Made by a program: the position numbers and the translations under genes | Notes under the pieces: generated by a model | The model's input: only the letters and a program-made list of their open reading frames with translations | Told to the model about the DNA's origin: nothing | The model's database searches: none | Part shown: piece after piece, positions 9,294-22,498 of the stretch | Position numbering within the stretch: the first letter of the stretch is position 1 | Layout of the letters: each line of letters begins with the position of its first letter | Source: Siphonodentalium dalli | Taxonomy: Eukaryota > Mollusca > Scaphopoda > Gadilida > Siphonodentaliidae | Length of the DNA: 64,000 nt | Assembly (NCBI GenBank): GCA_032622095.1 | Contig: CP136063.1 | Location: 271,555,426-271,619,425, forward strand | Reading direction: 5' to 3'

Positions 9294-12200
9294 ATGTTAC
9301 ATATAAAGAACGTCCATTGTTATTCTTATTCCTGGTATGTTACAAATAAAGAACGCTCATTGTTAGTCTATTCCTGGTATGTTACAAATAAAGAGCGTTC
9401 ATTGCTAGTCTATTCCAGGTATGTTACAAATAAAGAACGTTTATTGCTAATCTTATTCCTGGTATGTTACAAATAAAGAACGCTCATTTTTAGTTTTATT
9501 CCTGGTATGTTACAAATAAAGAGCGTTCATTGTTAGTCTATTCCTAGTATGTTACAAATAAAGAGCGTTTATTGTTTGTCTATTCCTGGTATGTAACCAA
9601 CAAAGAACGTCTATTGTTAGTCTTATTCCTGGTATGTTTCACATAAAGAGCGTTCATTGTTAGTATATTCATTGTTTGTTACCAATAAAGACCGTTCATT
9701 GTTAGTCTTAGTCATGGTATGTTACAAATAAAGAGCGTCCCGTATTAGTATATTCATGGTATGTTACACATAAAGATCGTTCATTGTTAGTCTTACACAT
9801 TGTATGTTACAAATAAAGAGCGTTCATTGTTAGTCTATTCCTGGTTTGTTACAAATAAATAACGCTCATTGTTATATAGTCTATTATTGGTATGTTACAA
9901 ATAAAGAGCGTTCATTGTTAGTCTTACTCCTGGTATGTTACAAATAAAGAACGCTCATTGTTAGTCTATTCCTGGTTTGTTATAAATAAAGAGCGTTCCT
10001 TGTTAGTATATTCATGGTATGTTACAATTAAAGATCGTGCATTGTTAGTCTTATTCCTGGTATGTTACACATAAAGAGCGTTCATTGTTAGTCTACTCAT
10101 TGTATATTACCAATAAAGAGCGTTCCTTGTTAGAAAGTTCATGGTATGTTACAAATAAAGATCGTTCATTGTTAGTCTTATTCCTGGTATGTTACAAATA
10201 AAGAACGCTCATTGTTAGTCTATTCCTGGTATGTTACAAATAAAGAGCGTTAATTGTTAGTCTATTCCTGGTATGTAACCAACAAGGAACGTCCATTGTT
10301 AGTCTTATTCATGGCATGTTACAAATAAAGAGCGTTCATTGCTAGTCTTACTCCTGGTATGTGACAAATAAAGAACGCTCATTATTAGTCTTACTCTTGG
10401 TAGGTTACATATAACGAGCGTTGATTGATAGTCTATTATTGGTATGTTACATATAAAGAACGCTCATTGTTAGTCTTACTCCTGGTATGTTACAAATAAA
10501 GAGTGTTCATTGTTAGTCTTACTCCTGGTATGTTACAAATAAAGAACGCTCATTGCTAGTCTCTTCCTGGTATGTTACAAATAAAGAGCGTTCATTGTTA
10601 GTCTTATTCCTGGTATGTTACAAATAAATAACGCTCATTGTTAGTCTATTCCTGGTGTGTTACAAATAAAGAGCGTTCATGGTTAGTCTATACCTGGTAT
10701 GATACAAATAAAGAGCGTTCATTGTTAGTCTACTCATTGTATATTATCAATAAAGAGCGTTCCTTGTTAGAAAATTCATGGTATGTTACAAATAAAGAAC
10801 GCTCATTGTTCGTCTTTTCCTGGTATGTTACAAATAAAGAGCGTTCATCGTTAGTCTATTCCTGGTATGTTACAAATAAAGAACGCTCATTGTTAGTCTA
10901 TTCCTGGTATGTTACAAATAAAGAACGCTCATTGTTCGTCTATTCCTGGTATGTTACAAATAAAGAGCGTTCATCGTTAGTCTATTCCTGGTATGTTACA
11001 AATAAAGAACGCTCATTGTTAGTCTATTCCTGGTATGTTACAAATAAAGAGCGTTCATCGTTAGTCTATTCCTGGTATGTTACAAATAAAGAACGCTCAT
11101 TGATTGTCTATTCCTGGTATGTTACAAATAAAGAACACTCATTGTTAGTCTATTTCTGGTATGTTATAAATAATGAGCGTTCATTGTTAGTCTATTCATG
11201 ATATATTACACATAAAGAACGCTCACTGTTAGTCTTACTCCTGGTATGTTACAAATAAAGAACGCTCATTGTTAGTCTTACTCCTGGTATGTTACAAATC
11301 AAGAACGTTCATTGTTAGTCTTACTCCTGGTATGTGACAAATAAAGAGAGTTCAGTGTTAGTCTATTCCTGGTATGTTACAAATAAAGAACGCTCATTGT
11401 TCGTCTATTCCTGGTATGTTACAAATAAAGAGCGTTCATCGTTAGTCTATTCCTGGTATGTTACAAATAAAGAACGCTCATTGTTAGTCTATTCCTGGTA
11501 TGTTACACATAAAGAGCGTTCTCGTTAGTCTATTCCAGGTATGTTACAAATAAAGAACGCTCATTGTTTGTATATTCCTGGTATGTTACAAATAAAGAAC
11601 ACTCATTGTTAGTCTATTCCTGGTATGTTATAAATACAGAGCGTTCATTGTTAGTCTATTCCTGATATATTACACATACAGAACGCTCATTGTTAGTCTT
11701 ACTCCTGGTATGTTACAAATACAGAACGCTCATTGTTAGTCTTACTCCTGGTATGTTACAAATCAAGAACGTTCATTGTTAGTCTTACTCCTGGTATGTG
11801 ACAAATAAAGAGAGTTCATTGTTAGTCTATTCCTGGTATGTTACAAATAAAGAACGCTCATTGTTAGTCTATTCCTGGATTGTAACCAACAAAGAACGTC
11901 TATTGTTAGTCTTATTCCTGGTATGTTACAAATAAAGAACACTCATTGTTAGTCTATTCCTGGTATGTTATAAATACAGAGCGTTCATTGTTAGTCTATT
12001 CCTGATATATTACACATACAGAACGCTCATTGTTAGTCTTACTCCTGGTATGTTACAAATACAGAACGCTCATTGTTAGTCTTACTCCTGGTATGTTACA
12101 AATCAAGAACGTTCATTGTTAGTCTTACTCCTGGTATGTTACAAATAAAGAGCGTTCATCGTTAGTCTATTCCTGGTATGTTACAAATAAAGAACGCTCA

Positions 12201-15200
12201 TTGTTAGTCTATTCCTGGTATGTTACAAATAAAGAACGCTCATTGTTCGTCTATTCCTGGTATGTTACAAATAAAGAGCGTTCATCGTTAGTCTATTCCT
12301 GGTATGTTACAAATAAAGAACGCTCATTGTTATTTTATTCCTGGTATGTTACAAATAAAGAGCGTTCATCGTTAGTCTATTCCTGGTATGTTACAAATAA
12401 AGAACGCTCATTGATTGTCTATTCCTGGTATGTTACAAATAAAGAACACTCATTGTTAGTCTATTCCTGGTATGTTATAAATAAAGAGCGTTCATTGTTA
12501 GTCTATTCATGATATATTACACATAAAGAACGCTCATTGTTAGTCTTACTCCTGGTATGTTACAAATAAAGAACGCTCATTGTTAGTCTTACTCCTGGTA
12601 TGTTACAAATAAAGAGCGTTCATTGTTAGTCTTACTCCTGGTATGTTACAAATAAAGATAGTTCATTGTTAGTCTATTCCTGGTATGTTACAAATAAAGA
12701 ACCCTCTGTGTTAGTCTATTCCTGGATTGTAACCAACAAAGAACGTCCATTGTTAGTCTTATTCATGGTATGTTACAAATAAATAACGCTCATTGTTAGT
12801 CTATTCCTGGTATGTTACAAATAAAGAGCGTTCATCGTTAGTCTATTCCTGGTATGTTACAAATAAAGAACGCTCATTGTTAGTCTATTCCTGGTATGTT
12901 ACAAATAAAGAGCGTTCATCGTTAGTCTATTCCTGGTATGTTACAAATAAAGAACTCTCATTGTTTGTCTATTCCTGGTATGTTACAAATAAAGAACGCT
13001 CATCGTTAGTCTATTCCTGGTATGTTATAGATAAAGAGCGTTTATTGTTAGTCTATTCCTCGTTTGTTATAAATAAAGAGCGTTCATTGTTAGTCTATTC
13101 CTGATATATTACACATAAAGAACGCTCATTGTTAGTCTTACTCCTGGTATGTTACAAATAAAGAATGTTCATTGTTAGTCTATTCCTGGTATGTTACACA
13201 TAAAGAGCGTTCATTGTCAGTCTACTCATTGTATATTACCAATAAGAGCGTCCCTTGTTAGTATATTCATGGTATGTTACAAATAAAGATCGTTCATTGT
13301 TAGTCTTATTCCTGGTATGTTACAAATAAAGAGCGTTCATTGTTAGTCTTACACATTGTATGTTACAAATAAAGAGCGTTCACTGTTAGTCACCTCCTGA
13401 CAAATAACCAATACTGAGCGTTCATTGTTAGTCTATTCCTGGTATGTTACCAATAAAGATCATTCATTGTTAGTCTTATTCCTGTGATGTTACAAATAAA
13501 GAGCGTTAATTGTTAGTCTATTCTTGGTATGTTACAAATAAAGAGCGTTCATTGTTAGTCTTACTCCTGGTATGTTACAAATAAAGAACGCTCATTGTTA
13601 GTCTATTCCTGGTATGTTATAAATAAAGAGCGTTCCTTGTTAGTATATTCATGGTATGTTACAAATAAAGATCGTGCATTGTTAGTCTTATTCCTGGTAT
13701 GTTACACATAAAGAGCGTTCATTGTTAGTCTACTCATTGTTTATTACCAATAAAGAGCGTTCCTTGTTAGAAAATTCATGGTATGTTACAAATAAAGATC
13801 GTTCATTGTTAGTCTTATTCCTGGTATGTTACAAATAAAGAACGCTCATTGTTAGTCTATTTCTGGTATGTTACAAATAAAGAGCGTTAATTGTTAGTCT
13901 ATTCCTGGTATGTAACCAACAAGGAACGTCCATTGTTAGTCTTACTCCTGGTATGTTACAAATAAAGAACGCTCATTATTAGTCTTACTCTTGGTATGTT
14001 ACATATAAAGAGCGTTGATTGATAGTCTATTATTGGTATGTTACATATAAAGAACGCTCATTGTTAGTCTTACTCCTGGTATGTTACAAATAAAGAGTGT
14101 TCATTGTTAGTCTTACTCCTGGTATGTTACAAATAAAGAACGCTCATTGCTAGTCTATTCCTGGTATGTTACAAATAAAAAGCGTTCATTGTTAGTCTTA
14201 TTCCTGGTATGTTACAAATAAATAACGCTCATTGTTAGTCTATTCCTGGTATGTTACAAATAAAGAGCGTTCATTGTTAGTCTTATTCCTTGTATGTTAC
14301 AAATAAAGAACGCGCATTGTTAGTCTTATTCCTGGTATGTTACAAATAAAGAACGCTCATTGTTCGTCTATTCCTGGTATGTTACAAATAAAGAGCGTTC
14401 ATCGTTAGTCTATTCCTGGTATGTTACAAATAAAGAACGCTCATTGTTAGTCTATTCCTGGTATGTTACACATAAAGAGCGTTCTCGTTAGTCTATTCCA
14501 GGTATGTTACAAATAAAGAACGCTCATTGTTTGTATATTCCTGGTATGTTACAAATAAAGAACACTCATTGTTAGTCTATTCCTGGTATGTTATAAATAC
14601 AGAGCGTTCATTGTTAGTCTATTCCTGATATATTACACATACAGAACGCTCATTGTTAGTCTTACTCCTGGTATGTTACAAATAAAGAGCGTTCATTGTT
14701 AGTCTTATTCCTTGTATGTTACAAATAAAGAACGCGCATTGTTAGTCTTATTCCTGGTATGTTACAAATAAAGAACGCTCATTGTTCGTCTATTCCTGGT
14801 ATGTTACAAATAAAGAGCGTTCATCGTTAGTCTATTCCTGGTATGTTACAAATAAAGAACGCTCATTGTTAGTCTATTCCTGGTATGTTACACATAAAGA
14901 GCGTTCTCGTTAGTCTATTCCAGGTATGTTACAAATAAAGAACGCTCATTGTTTGTATATTCCTGGTATGTTACAAATAAAGAACACTCATTGTTAGTCT
15001 ATTCCTGGTATGTTATAAATACAGAGCGTTCATTGTTAGTCTATTCCTGATATATTACACATACAGAACGCTCATTGTTAGTCTTACTCCTGGTATGTTA
15101 CAAATACAGAACGCTCATTGTTAGTCTTACTCCTGGTATGTTACAAATCAAGAACGTTCATTGTTAGTCTTACTCCTGGTATGTGACAAATAAAGAGAGT

Positions 15201-16386
15201 TCATTGTTAGTCTATTCCTGGTATGTTACAAATAAAGAACGCTCATTGTTAGTCTATTCCTGGATTGTAACCAACAAAGAACGTCTATTGTTAGTCTTAT
15301 TCATGGTATGTTACAAATAAAGAACGCTCATTGTTAGTCTATTACTGGTATGTTACAAATAAAGAGCGTTCATCGTTAGTCTACAGCTGGTATGTTAAAA
15401 ATAAAGAACGCTCATTGTTAGTCTATTCCTGGTATGTTACAAATAAAGAGCGTTCATCGTTAGTCTATTCCTGGTATGTTACAAATAAAGAACGCTCATT
15501 ACACATCTCATTGTTAGTCTTACTCCTGGTATGTTACAAATAAAGAGCGTTCATTGTTAGTCTTACTCCTGGTATGTTACAAATACAGAATGTTCATTGT
15601 TAGTCTATTCCTGGTATGTTACAAATCAAGAGCGTTCATTGTTAGTCTATTCCTGTTATGTTACAAATAAAGAACGCTCATTGTTATATAGTCTATTCCT
15701 AGTATGTTACAAATAAAGAGCGTTCATTGTTAGTCTTACTCCTGGTATGTTACAAATAAAGAGCGTTCATTGTTAGTCTTACCCTAGTATGTTACAAATA
15801 CAGAATGTTCATTGTTAGTCTATTCCTGGTATGTTACAAATCAAGAGCGTTCATTCTTAGTCTATTCCTGTTATGTTACAAATAAAGAACGCTCAATGTT
15901 ATATAGTCTATTCCTAGTATATTACAAATAAAGAGCGTTCATTGTTAGTCTTACTCCTGGTATGTTACAAATACAGAACGCTCATTGTTAGTCTATTCCT
16001 GGTATGTTATAAATAAAGAGCGTTCATTGTTAGTCTTACTTCTGGTATGTTACCAATACAGAACGCTCATTGTTAGTCTTATTCCTGGTATGTTACAAAT
16101 AAAGAGCGTTCATTGTTAGTCTATTCCTGGTATGTTACCAATAAAGCTCATTCATTGTTAGTCTTATTCCTGTGATGTTACAAATAAAGAGCGTTCATTG
16201 TTAGTCTATTCCTGGTACGTTACAAATAAAGAGCGTGTATTGTTAGTCTATTCCTGGTATGTAACCAACAAAGTACGTCCATTGTTTGTCTTATTCCTGG
16301 TATGTTACACATAAAGAGCGTTCATTGTTAGTCTTATTCCTGGTATGTTACAAATAAAGAACGCTCATTGTTAGTCTATTCCTGGT
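9294..16386. repeat. Higher-order unit U2, 7,093 bp
   Basis: This is the longest unit. It starts with the tail of the first 4,853-bp block copy (to 10552). It continues with a 187-codon 42-mer run at 10638-11201 nearly identical to those at 710 and 22584, then a partial 340-bp duplication (11601-12139). A shift follows to sequence resembling 10829 onward, then the second 4,853-bp block copy begins at 12793. The divergent monomer is at 13389 and the 422-bp duplication at 14284-15127. Landmarks from about 5385 to 10552 recur here at an offset of 7,093 bp. Confidence 0.85.
11601..12139. repeat. Partial 340-bp duplication followed by a register jump
   Basis: Sequence from the GAACACTC monomer at about 11599 recurs 340 bp later from about 11939, including GATATATTACACATACAG and AAATCAAGAACG. 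The second copy stops matching at 12140, where TATGTTAC replaces the expected TATGTGAC and the sequence instead follows 10829 onward (offset about 1,311 bp). One private monomer there reads GTTATTTTATTCC near 12330. I read this as two successive exchange events. Confidence 0.78.
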
Positions 16387-19300
16387 ATGTTACATATAAA
16401 GAACGTCCATTGTTATTCTTATTCCTGGTATGTTACAAATAAAGAACGCTCATTGTTAGTCTATTCCTGGTATGTTACAAATAAAGAGCGTTCATTGCTA
16501 GTCTATTCCAGGTATGTTACAAATAAAGAACGTTTATTGCTAATCTTATTCCTGGTATGTTACAAATAAAGAACGCTCATTTTTAGTTTTATTCCTGGTA
16601 TGTTACAAATAAAGAGCGTTCATTGTTAGTCTATTCCTAGTATGTTACAAATAAAGAGCGTTTATTGTTTGTCTATTCCTGGTATGTAACCAACAAAGAA
16701 CGTCTATTGTTAGTCTTATTCCTGGTATGTTTCACATAAAGAGCGTTCATTGTTAGTATATTCATTGTTTGTTACCAATAAAGACCGTTCATTGTTAGTC
16801 TTAGTCATGGTATGTTACAAATAAAGAGCGTTCCGTATTAGTATATTCATGGTATGTTACACATAAAGATCGTTCATTGTTAGTCTTACACATTGTATGT
16901 TACAAATAAAGAGCGTTCATTGTTAGTCTATTCCTGGTTTGTTACAAATAAATAACGCTCATTGTTATATAGTCTATTATTGGTATGTTACAAATAAAGA
17001 GCGTTCATTGTTAGTCTTACTCCTGGTATGTTACAAATAAAGAACGCTCATTGTTAGTCTATTCCTGGTTTGTTATAAATAAAGAGCGTTCCTTGTTAGT
17101 ATATTCATGGTATGTTACAATTAAAGATCGTGCATTGTTAGTCTTATTCCTGGTATGTTACACATAAAGAGCGTTCATTGTTAGTCTACTCATTGTATAT
17201 TACCAATAAAGAGCGTTCCTTGTTAGAAAGTTCATGGTATGTTACAAATAAAGATCGTTCATTGTTAGTCTTATTCCTGGTATGTTACAAATAAAGAACG
17301 CTCATTGTTAGTCTATTCCTGGTATGTTACAAATAAAGAGCGTTAATTGTTAGTCTATTCCTGGTATGTAACCAACAAGGAACGTCCATTGTTAGTCTTA
17401 TTCATGGCATGTTACAAATAAAGAGCGTTCATTGCTAGTCTTACTCCTGGTATGTGACAAATAAAGAACGCTCATTATTAGTCTTACTCTTGGTAGGTTA
17501 CATATAACGAGCGTTGATTGATAGTCTATTATTGGTATGTTACATATAAAGAACGCTCATTGTTAGTCTTACTCCTGGTATGTTACAAATAAAGAGTGTT
17601 CATTGTTAGTCTTACTCCTGGTATGTTACAAATAAAGAACGCTCATTGCTAGTCTATTCCTGGTATGTTACAAATAAAGAGCGTTCATCGTTAGTCTATT
17701 CCTGGTATGTTACAAATAAAGAACGCTCATTGTTAGTCTATTCCTGGTATGTTACAAATAAAGAGCGTTCATCGTTAGTCTATTCCTGGTATGTTACAAA
17801 TAAAGAACTCTCATTGTTTGTCTATTCCTGGTATGTTACAAATAAAGAACGCTCATCGTTAGTCTATTCCTGGTATGTTATAGATAAAGAGCGTTTATTG
17901 TTAGTCTATTCCTCGTTTGTTATAAATAAAGAGCGTTCATTGTTAGTCTATTCCTGATATATTACACATAAAGAACGCTCATTGTTAGTCTTACTCCTGG
18001 TATGTTACAAATAAAGAATGTTCATTGTTAGTCTATTCCTGGTATGTTACACATAAAGAGCGTTCATTGTCAGTCTACTCATTGTATATTACCAATAAGA
18101 GCGTCCCTTGTTAGTATATTCATGGTATGTTACAAATAAAGATCGTTCATTGTTAGTCTTATTCCTGGTATGTTACAAATAAAGAGCGTTCATTGTTAGT
18201 CTTACACATTGTATGTTACAAATAAAGAGCGTTCACTGTTAGTCACCTCCTGACAAATAACCAATACTGAGCGTTCATTGTTAGTCTATTCCTGGTATGT
18301 TACCAATAAAGATCATTCATTGTTAGTCTTATTCCTGTGATGTTACAAATAAAGAGCGTTAATTGTTAGTCTATTCTTGGTATGTTACAAATAAAGAGCG
18401 TTCATTGTTAGTCTTACTCCTGGTATGTTACAAATAAAGAACGCTCATTGTTAGTCTATTCCTGGTATGTTATAAATAAAGAGCGTTCCTTGTTAGTATA
18501 TTCATGGTATGTTACAAATAAAGATCGTGCATTGTTAGTCTTATTCCTGGTATGTTACACATAAAGAGCGTTCATTGTTAGTCTACTCATTGTTTATTAC
18601 CAATAAAGAGCGTTCCTTGTTAGAAAATTCATGGTATGTTACAAATAAAGATCGTTCATTGTTAGTCTTATTCCTGGTATGTTACAAATAAAGAACGCTC
18701 ATTGTTAGTCTATTTCTGGTATGTTACAAATAAAGAGCGTTAATTGTTAGTCTATTCCTGGTATGTAACCAACAAGGAACGTCCATTGTTAGTCTTACTC
18801 CTGGTATGTTACAAATAAAGAACGCTCATTATTAGTCTTACTCTTGGTATGTTACATATAAAGAGCGTTGATTGATAGTCTATTATTGGTATGTTACATA
18901 TAAAGAACGCTCATTGTTAGTCTTACTCCTGGTATGTTACAAATAAAGAGTGTTCATTGTTAGTCTTACTCCTGGTATGTTACAAATAAAGAACGCTCAT
19001 TGCTAGTCTATTCCTGGTATGTTACAAATAAAAAGCGTTCATTGTTAGTCTTATTCCTGGTATGTTACAAATAAATAACGCTCATTGTTAGTCTATTCCT
19101 GGTATGTTACAAATAAAGAGCGTTCATTGTTAGTCTTATTCCTTGTATGTTACAAATAAAGAACGCGCATTGTTAGTCTTATTCCTGGTATGTTACAAAT
19201 AAAGAACGCTCATTGTTCGTCTATTCCTGGTATGTTACAAATAAAGAGCGTTCATCGTTAGTCTATTCCTGGTATGTTACAAATAAAGAACGCTCATTGT

Positions 19301-22300
19301 TAGTCTATTCCTGGTATGTTACACATAAAGAGCGTTCTCGTTAGTCTATTCCAGGTATGTTACAAATAAAGAACGCTCATTGTTTGTATATTCCTGGTAT
19401 GTTACAAATAAAGAACACTCATTGTTAGTCTATTCCTGGTATGTTATAAATACAGAGCGTTCATTGTTAGTCTATTCCTGATATATTACACATACAGAAC
19501 GCTCATTGTTAGTCTTACTCCTGGTATGTTACAAATAAAGAGCGTTCATTGTTAGTCTTATTCCTTGTATGTTACAAATAAAGAACGCGCATTGTTAGTC
19601 TTATTCCTGGTATGTTACAAATAAAGAACGCTCATTGTTCGTCTATTCCTGGTATGTTACAAATAAAGAGCGTTCATCGTTAGTCTATTCCTGGTATGTT
19701 ACAAATAAAGAACGCTCATTGTTAGTCTATTCCTGGTATGTTACACATAAAGAGCGTTCTCGTTAGTCTATTCCAGGTATGTTACAAATAAAGAACGCTC
19801 ATTGTTTGTATATTCCTGGTATGTTACAAATAAAGAACACTCATTGTTAGTCTATTCCTGGTATGTTATAAATACAGAGCGTTCATTGTTAGTCTATTCC
19901 TGATATATTACACATACAGAACGCTCATTGTTAGTCTTACTCCTGGTATGTTACAAATACAGAACGCTCATTGTTAGTCTTACTCCTGGTATGTTACAAA
20001 TCAAGAACGTTCATTGTTAGTCTTACTCCTGGTATGTGACAAATAAAGAGAGTTCATTGTTAGTCTATTCCTGGTATGTTACAAATAAAGAACGCTCATT
20101 GTTAGTCTATTCCTGGATTGTAACCAACAAAGAACGTCTATTGTTAGTCTTATTCATGGTATGTTACAAATAAAGAACGCTCATTGTTAGTCTATTACTG
20201 GTATGTTACAAATAAAGAGCGTTCATCGTTAGTCTACAGCTGGTATGTTAAAAATAAAGAACGCTCATTGTTAGTCTATTCCTGGTATGTTACAAATAAA
20301 GAGCGTTCATCGTTAGTCTATTCCTGGTATGTTACAAATAAAGAACGCTCATTACACATCTCATTGTTAGTCTTACTCCTGGTATGTTACAAATAAAGAG
20401 CGTTCATTGTTAGTCTTACTCCTGGTATGTTACAAATACAGAATGTTCATTGTTAGTCTATTCCTGGTATGTTACAAATCAAGAGCGTTCATTGTTAGTC
20501 TATTCCTGTTATGTTACAAATAAAGAACGCTCATTGTTATATAGTCTATTCCTAGTATGTTACAAATAAAGAGCGTTCATTGTTAGTCTTACTCCTGGTA
20601 TGTTACAAATAAAGAGCGTTCATTGTTAGTCTTACCCTAGTATGTTACAAATACAGAATGTTCATTGTTAGTCTATTCCTGGTATGTTACAAATCAAGAG
20701 CGTTCATTCTTAGTCTATTCCTGTTATGTTACAAATAAAGAACGCTCAATGTTATATAGTCTATTCCTAGTATATTACAAATAAAGAGCGTTCATTGTTA
20801 GTCTTACTCCTGGTATGTTACAAATACAGAACGCTCATTGTTAGTCTATTCCTGGTATGTTATAAATAAAGAGCGTTCATTGTTAGTCTTACTTCTGGTA
20901 TGTTACCAATACAGAACGCTCATTGTTAGTCTTATTCCTGGTATGTTACAAATAAAGAGCGTTCATTGTTAGTCTATTCCTGGTATGTTACCAATAAAGC
21001 TCATTCATTGTTAGTCTTATTCCTGTGATGTTACAAATAAAGAGCGTTCATTGTTAGTCTATTCCTGGTACGTTACAAATAAAGAGCGTGTATTGTTAGT
21101 CTATTCCTGGTATGTAACCAACAAAGTACGTCCATTGTTTGTCTTATTCCTGGTATGTTACACATAAAGAGCGTTCATTGTTAGTCTTATTCCTGGTATG
21201 TTACAAATAAAGAACGCTCATTGTTAGTCTATTCCTGGTATGTTACATATAAAGAACGTCCATTGTTATTCTTATTCCTGGTATGTTACAAATAAAGAAC
21301 GCTCATTGTTAGTCTATTCCTGGTATGTTACAAATAAAGAGCGTTCATTGCTAGTCTATTCCAGGTATGTTACAAATAAAGAACGTTTATTGCTAATCTT
21401 ATTCCTGGTATGTTACAAATAAAGAACGCTCATTTTTAGTTTTATTCCTGGTATGTTACAAATAAAGAGCGTTCATTGTTAGTCTATTCCTAGTATGTTA
21501 CAAATAAAGAGCGTTTATTGTTTGTCTATTCCTGGTATGTAACCAACAAAGAACGTCTATTGTTAGTCTTATTCCTGGTATGTTTCACATAAAGAGCGTT
21601 CATTGTTAGTATATTCATTGTTTGTTACCAATAAAGACCGTTCATTGTTAGTCTTAGTCATGGTATGTTACAAATAAAGAGCGTTCCGTATTAGTATATT
21701 CATGGTATGTTACACATAAAGATCGTTCATTGTTAGTCTTACACATTGTATGTTACAAATAAAGAGCGTTCATTGTTAGTCTATTCCTGGTTTGTTACAA
21801 ATAAATAACGCTCATTGTTATATAGTCTATTATTGGTATGTTACAAATAAAGAGCGTTCATTGTTAGTCTTACTCCTGGTATGTTACAAATAAAGAACGC
21901 TCATTGTTAGTCTATTCCTGGTTTGTTATAAATAAAGAGCGTTCCTTGTTAGTATATTCATGGTATGTTACAATTAAAGATCGTGCATTGTTAGTCTTAT
22001 TCCTGGTATGTTACACATAAAGAGCGTTCATTGTTAGTCTACTCATTGTATATTACCAATAAAGAGCGTTCCTTGTTAGAAAGTTCATGGTATGTTACAA
22101 ATAAAGATCGTTCATTGTTAGTCTTATTCCTGGTATGTTACAAATAAAGAACGCTCATTGTTAGTCTATTCCTGGTATGTTACAAATAAAGAGCGTTAAT
22201 TGTTAGTCTATTCCTGGTATGTAACCAACAAGGAACGTCCATTGTTAGTCTTATTCATGGCATGTTACAAATAAAGAGCGTTCATTGCTAGTCTTACTCC

Positions 22301-22498
22301 TGGTATGTGACAAATAAAGAACGCTCATTATTAGTCTTACTCTTGGTAGGTTACATATAACGAGCGTTGATTGATAGTCTATTATTGGTATGTTACATAT
22401 AAAGAACGCTCATTGTTAGTCTTACTCCTGGTATGTTACAAATAAAGAGTGTTCATTGTTAGTCTTACTCCTGGTATGTTACAAATAAAGAACGCTCA
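12793..22498. repeat. Head-to-tail 4,853-bp tandem duplication
   Basis: Copies 12793-17645 and 17646-22498 share all landmarks at a constant 4,853-bp offset: 42-mer runs at 12793/17646, 15331/20184 and 16387/21240, the divergent monomer at 13389/18242, and the 8-bp-shortened truncated monomer at 15490/20343. A third homologous copy lies at 5700-10552, separated by 2,240 bp. In the stretches compared by eye I found no difference between the two adjacent copies. Against the third, I found GCGTCCC (9736) versus GCGTTCC (16829, 21682). This suggests the tandem pair arose after the split from the 5.7-kb copy. Confidence 0.88.
16387..21239. repeat. Higher-order unit U3, 4,853 bp
   Basis: The unit length equals the tandem block period, because the unit spans the junction between block copies 2 and 3 at 17645/17646. 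At that junction, sequence that reads GCTAGTCTCTTCC after copies 1 and 3 (10557, 22503) instead reads GCTAGTCTATTCC and runs straight into the copy start. The divergent monomer is at 18242 and the 422-bp duplication at 19137-19980. The GCGTTCCGTATTAG variant near 16829 is shared with the copy near 21682, while the first block copy near 9736 has GCGTCCCGTATTAG. Confidence 0.85.

Noticed and set aside
12793-22498. Treating near-identical tandem copies as certain biology
   Set aside because: Assemblers can duplicate or collapse such blocks. I report the duplication as sequence fact but cannot exclude an assembly artefact without read evidence.
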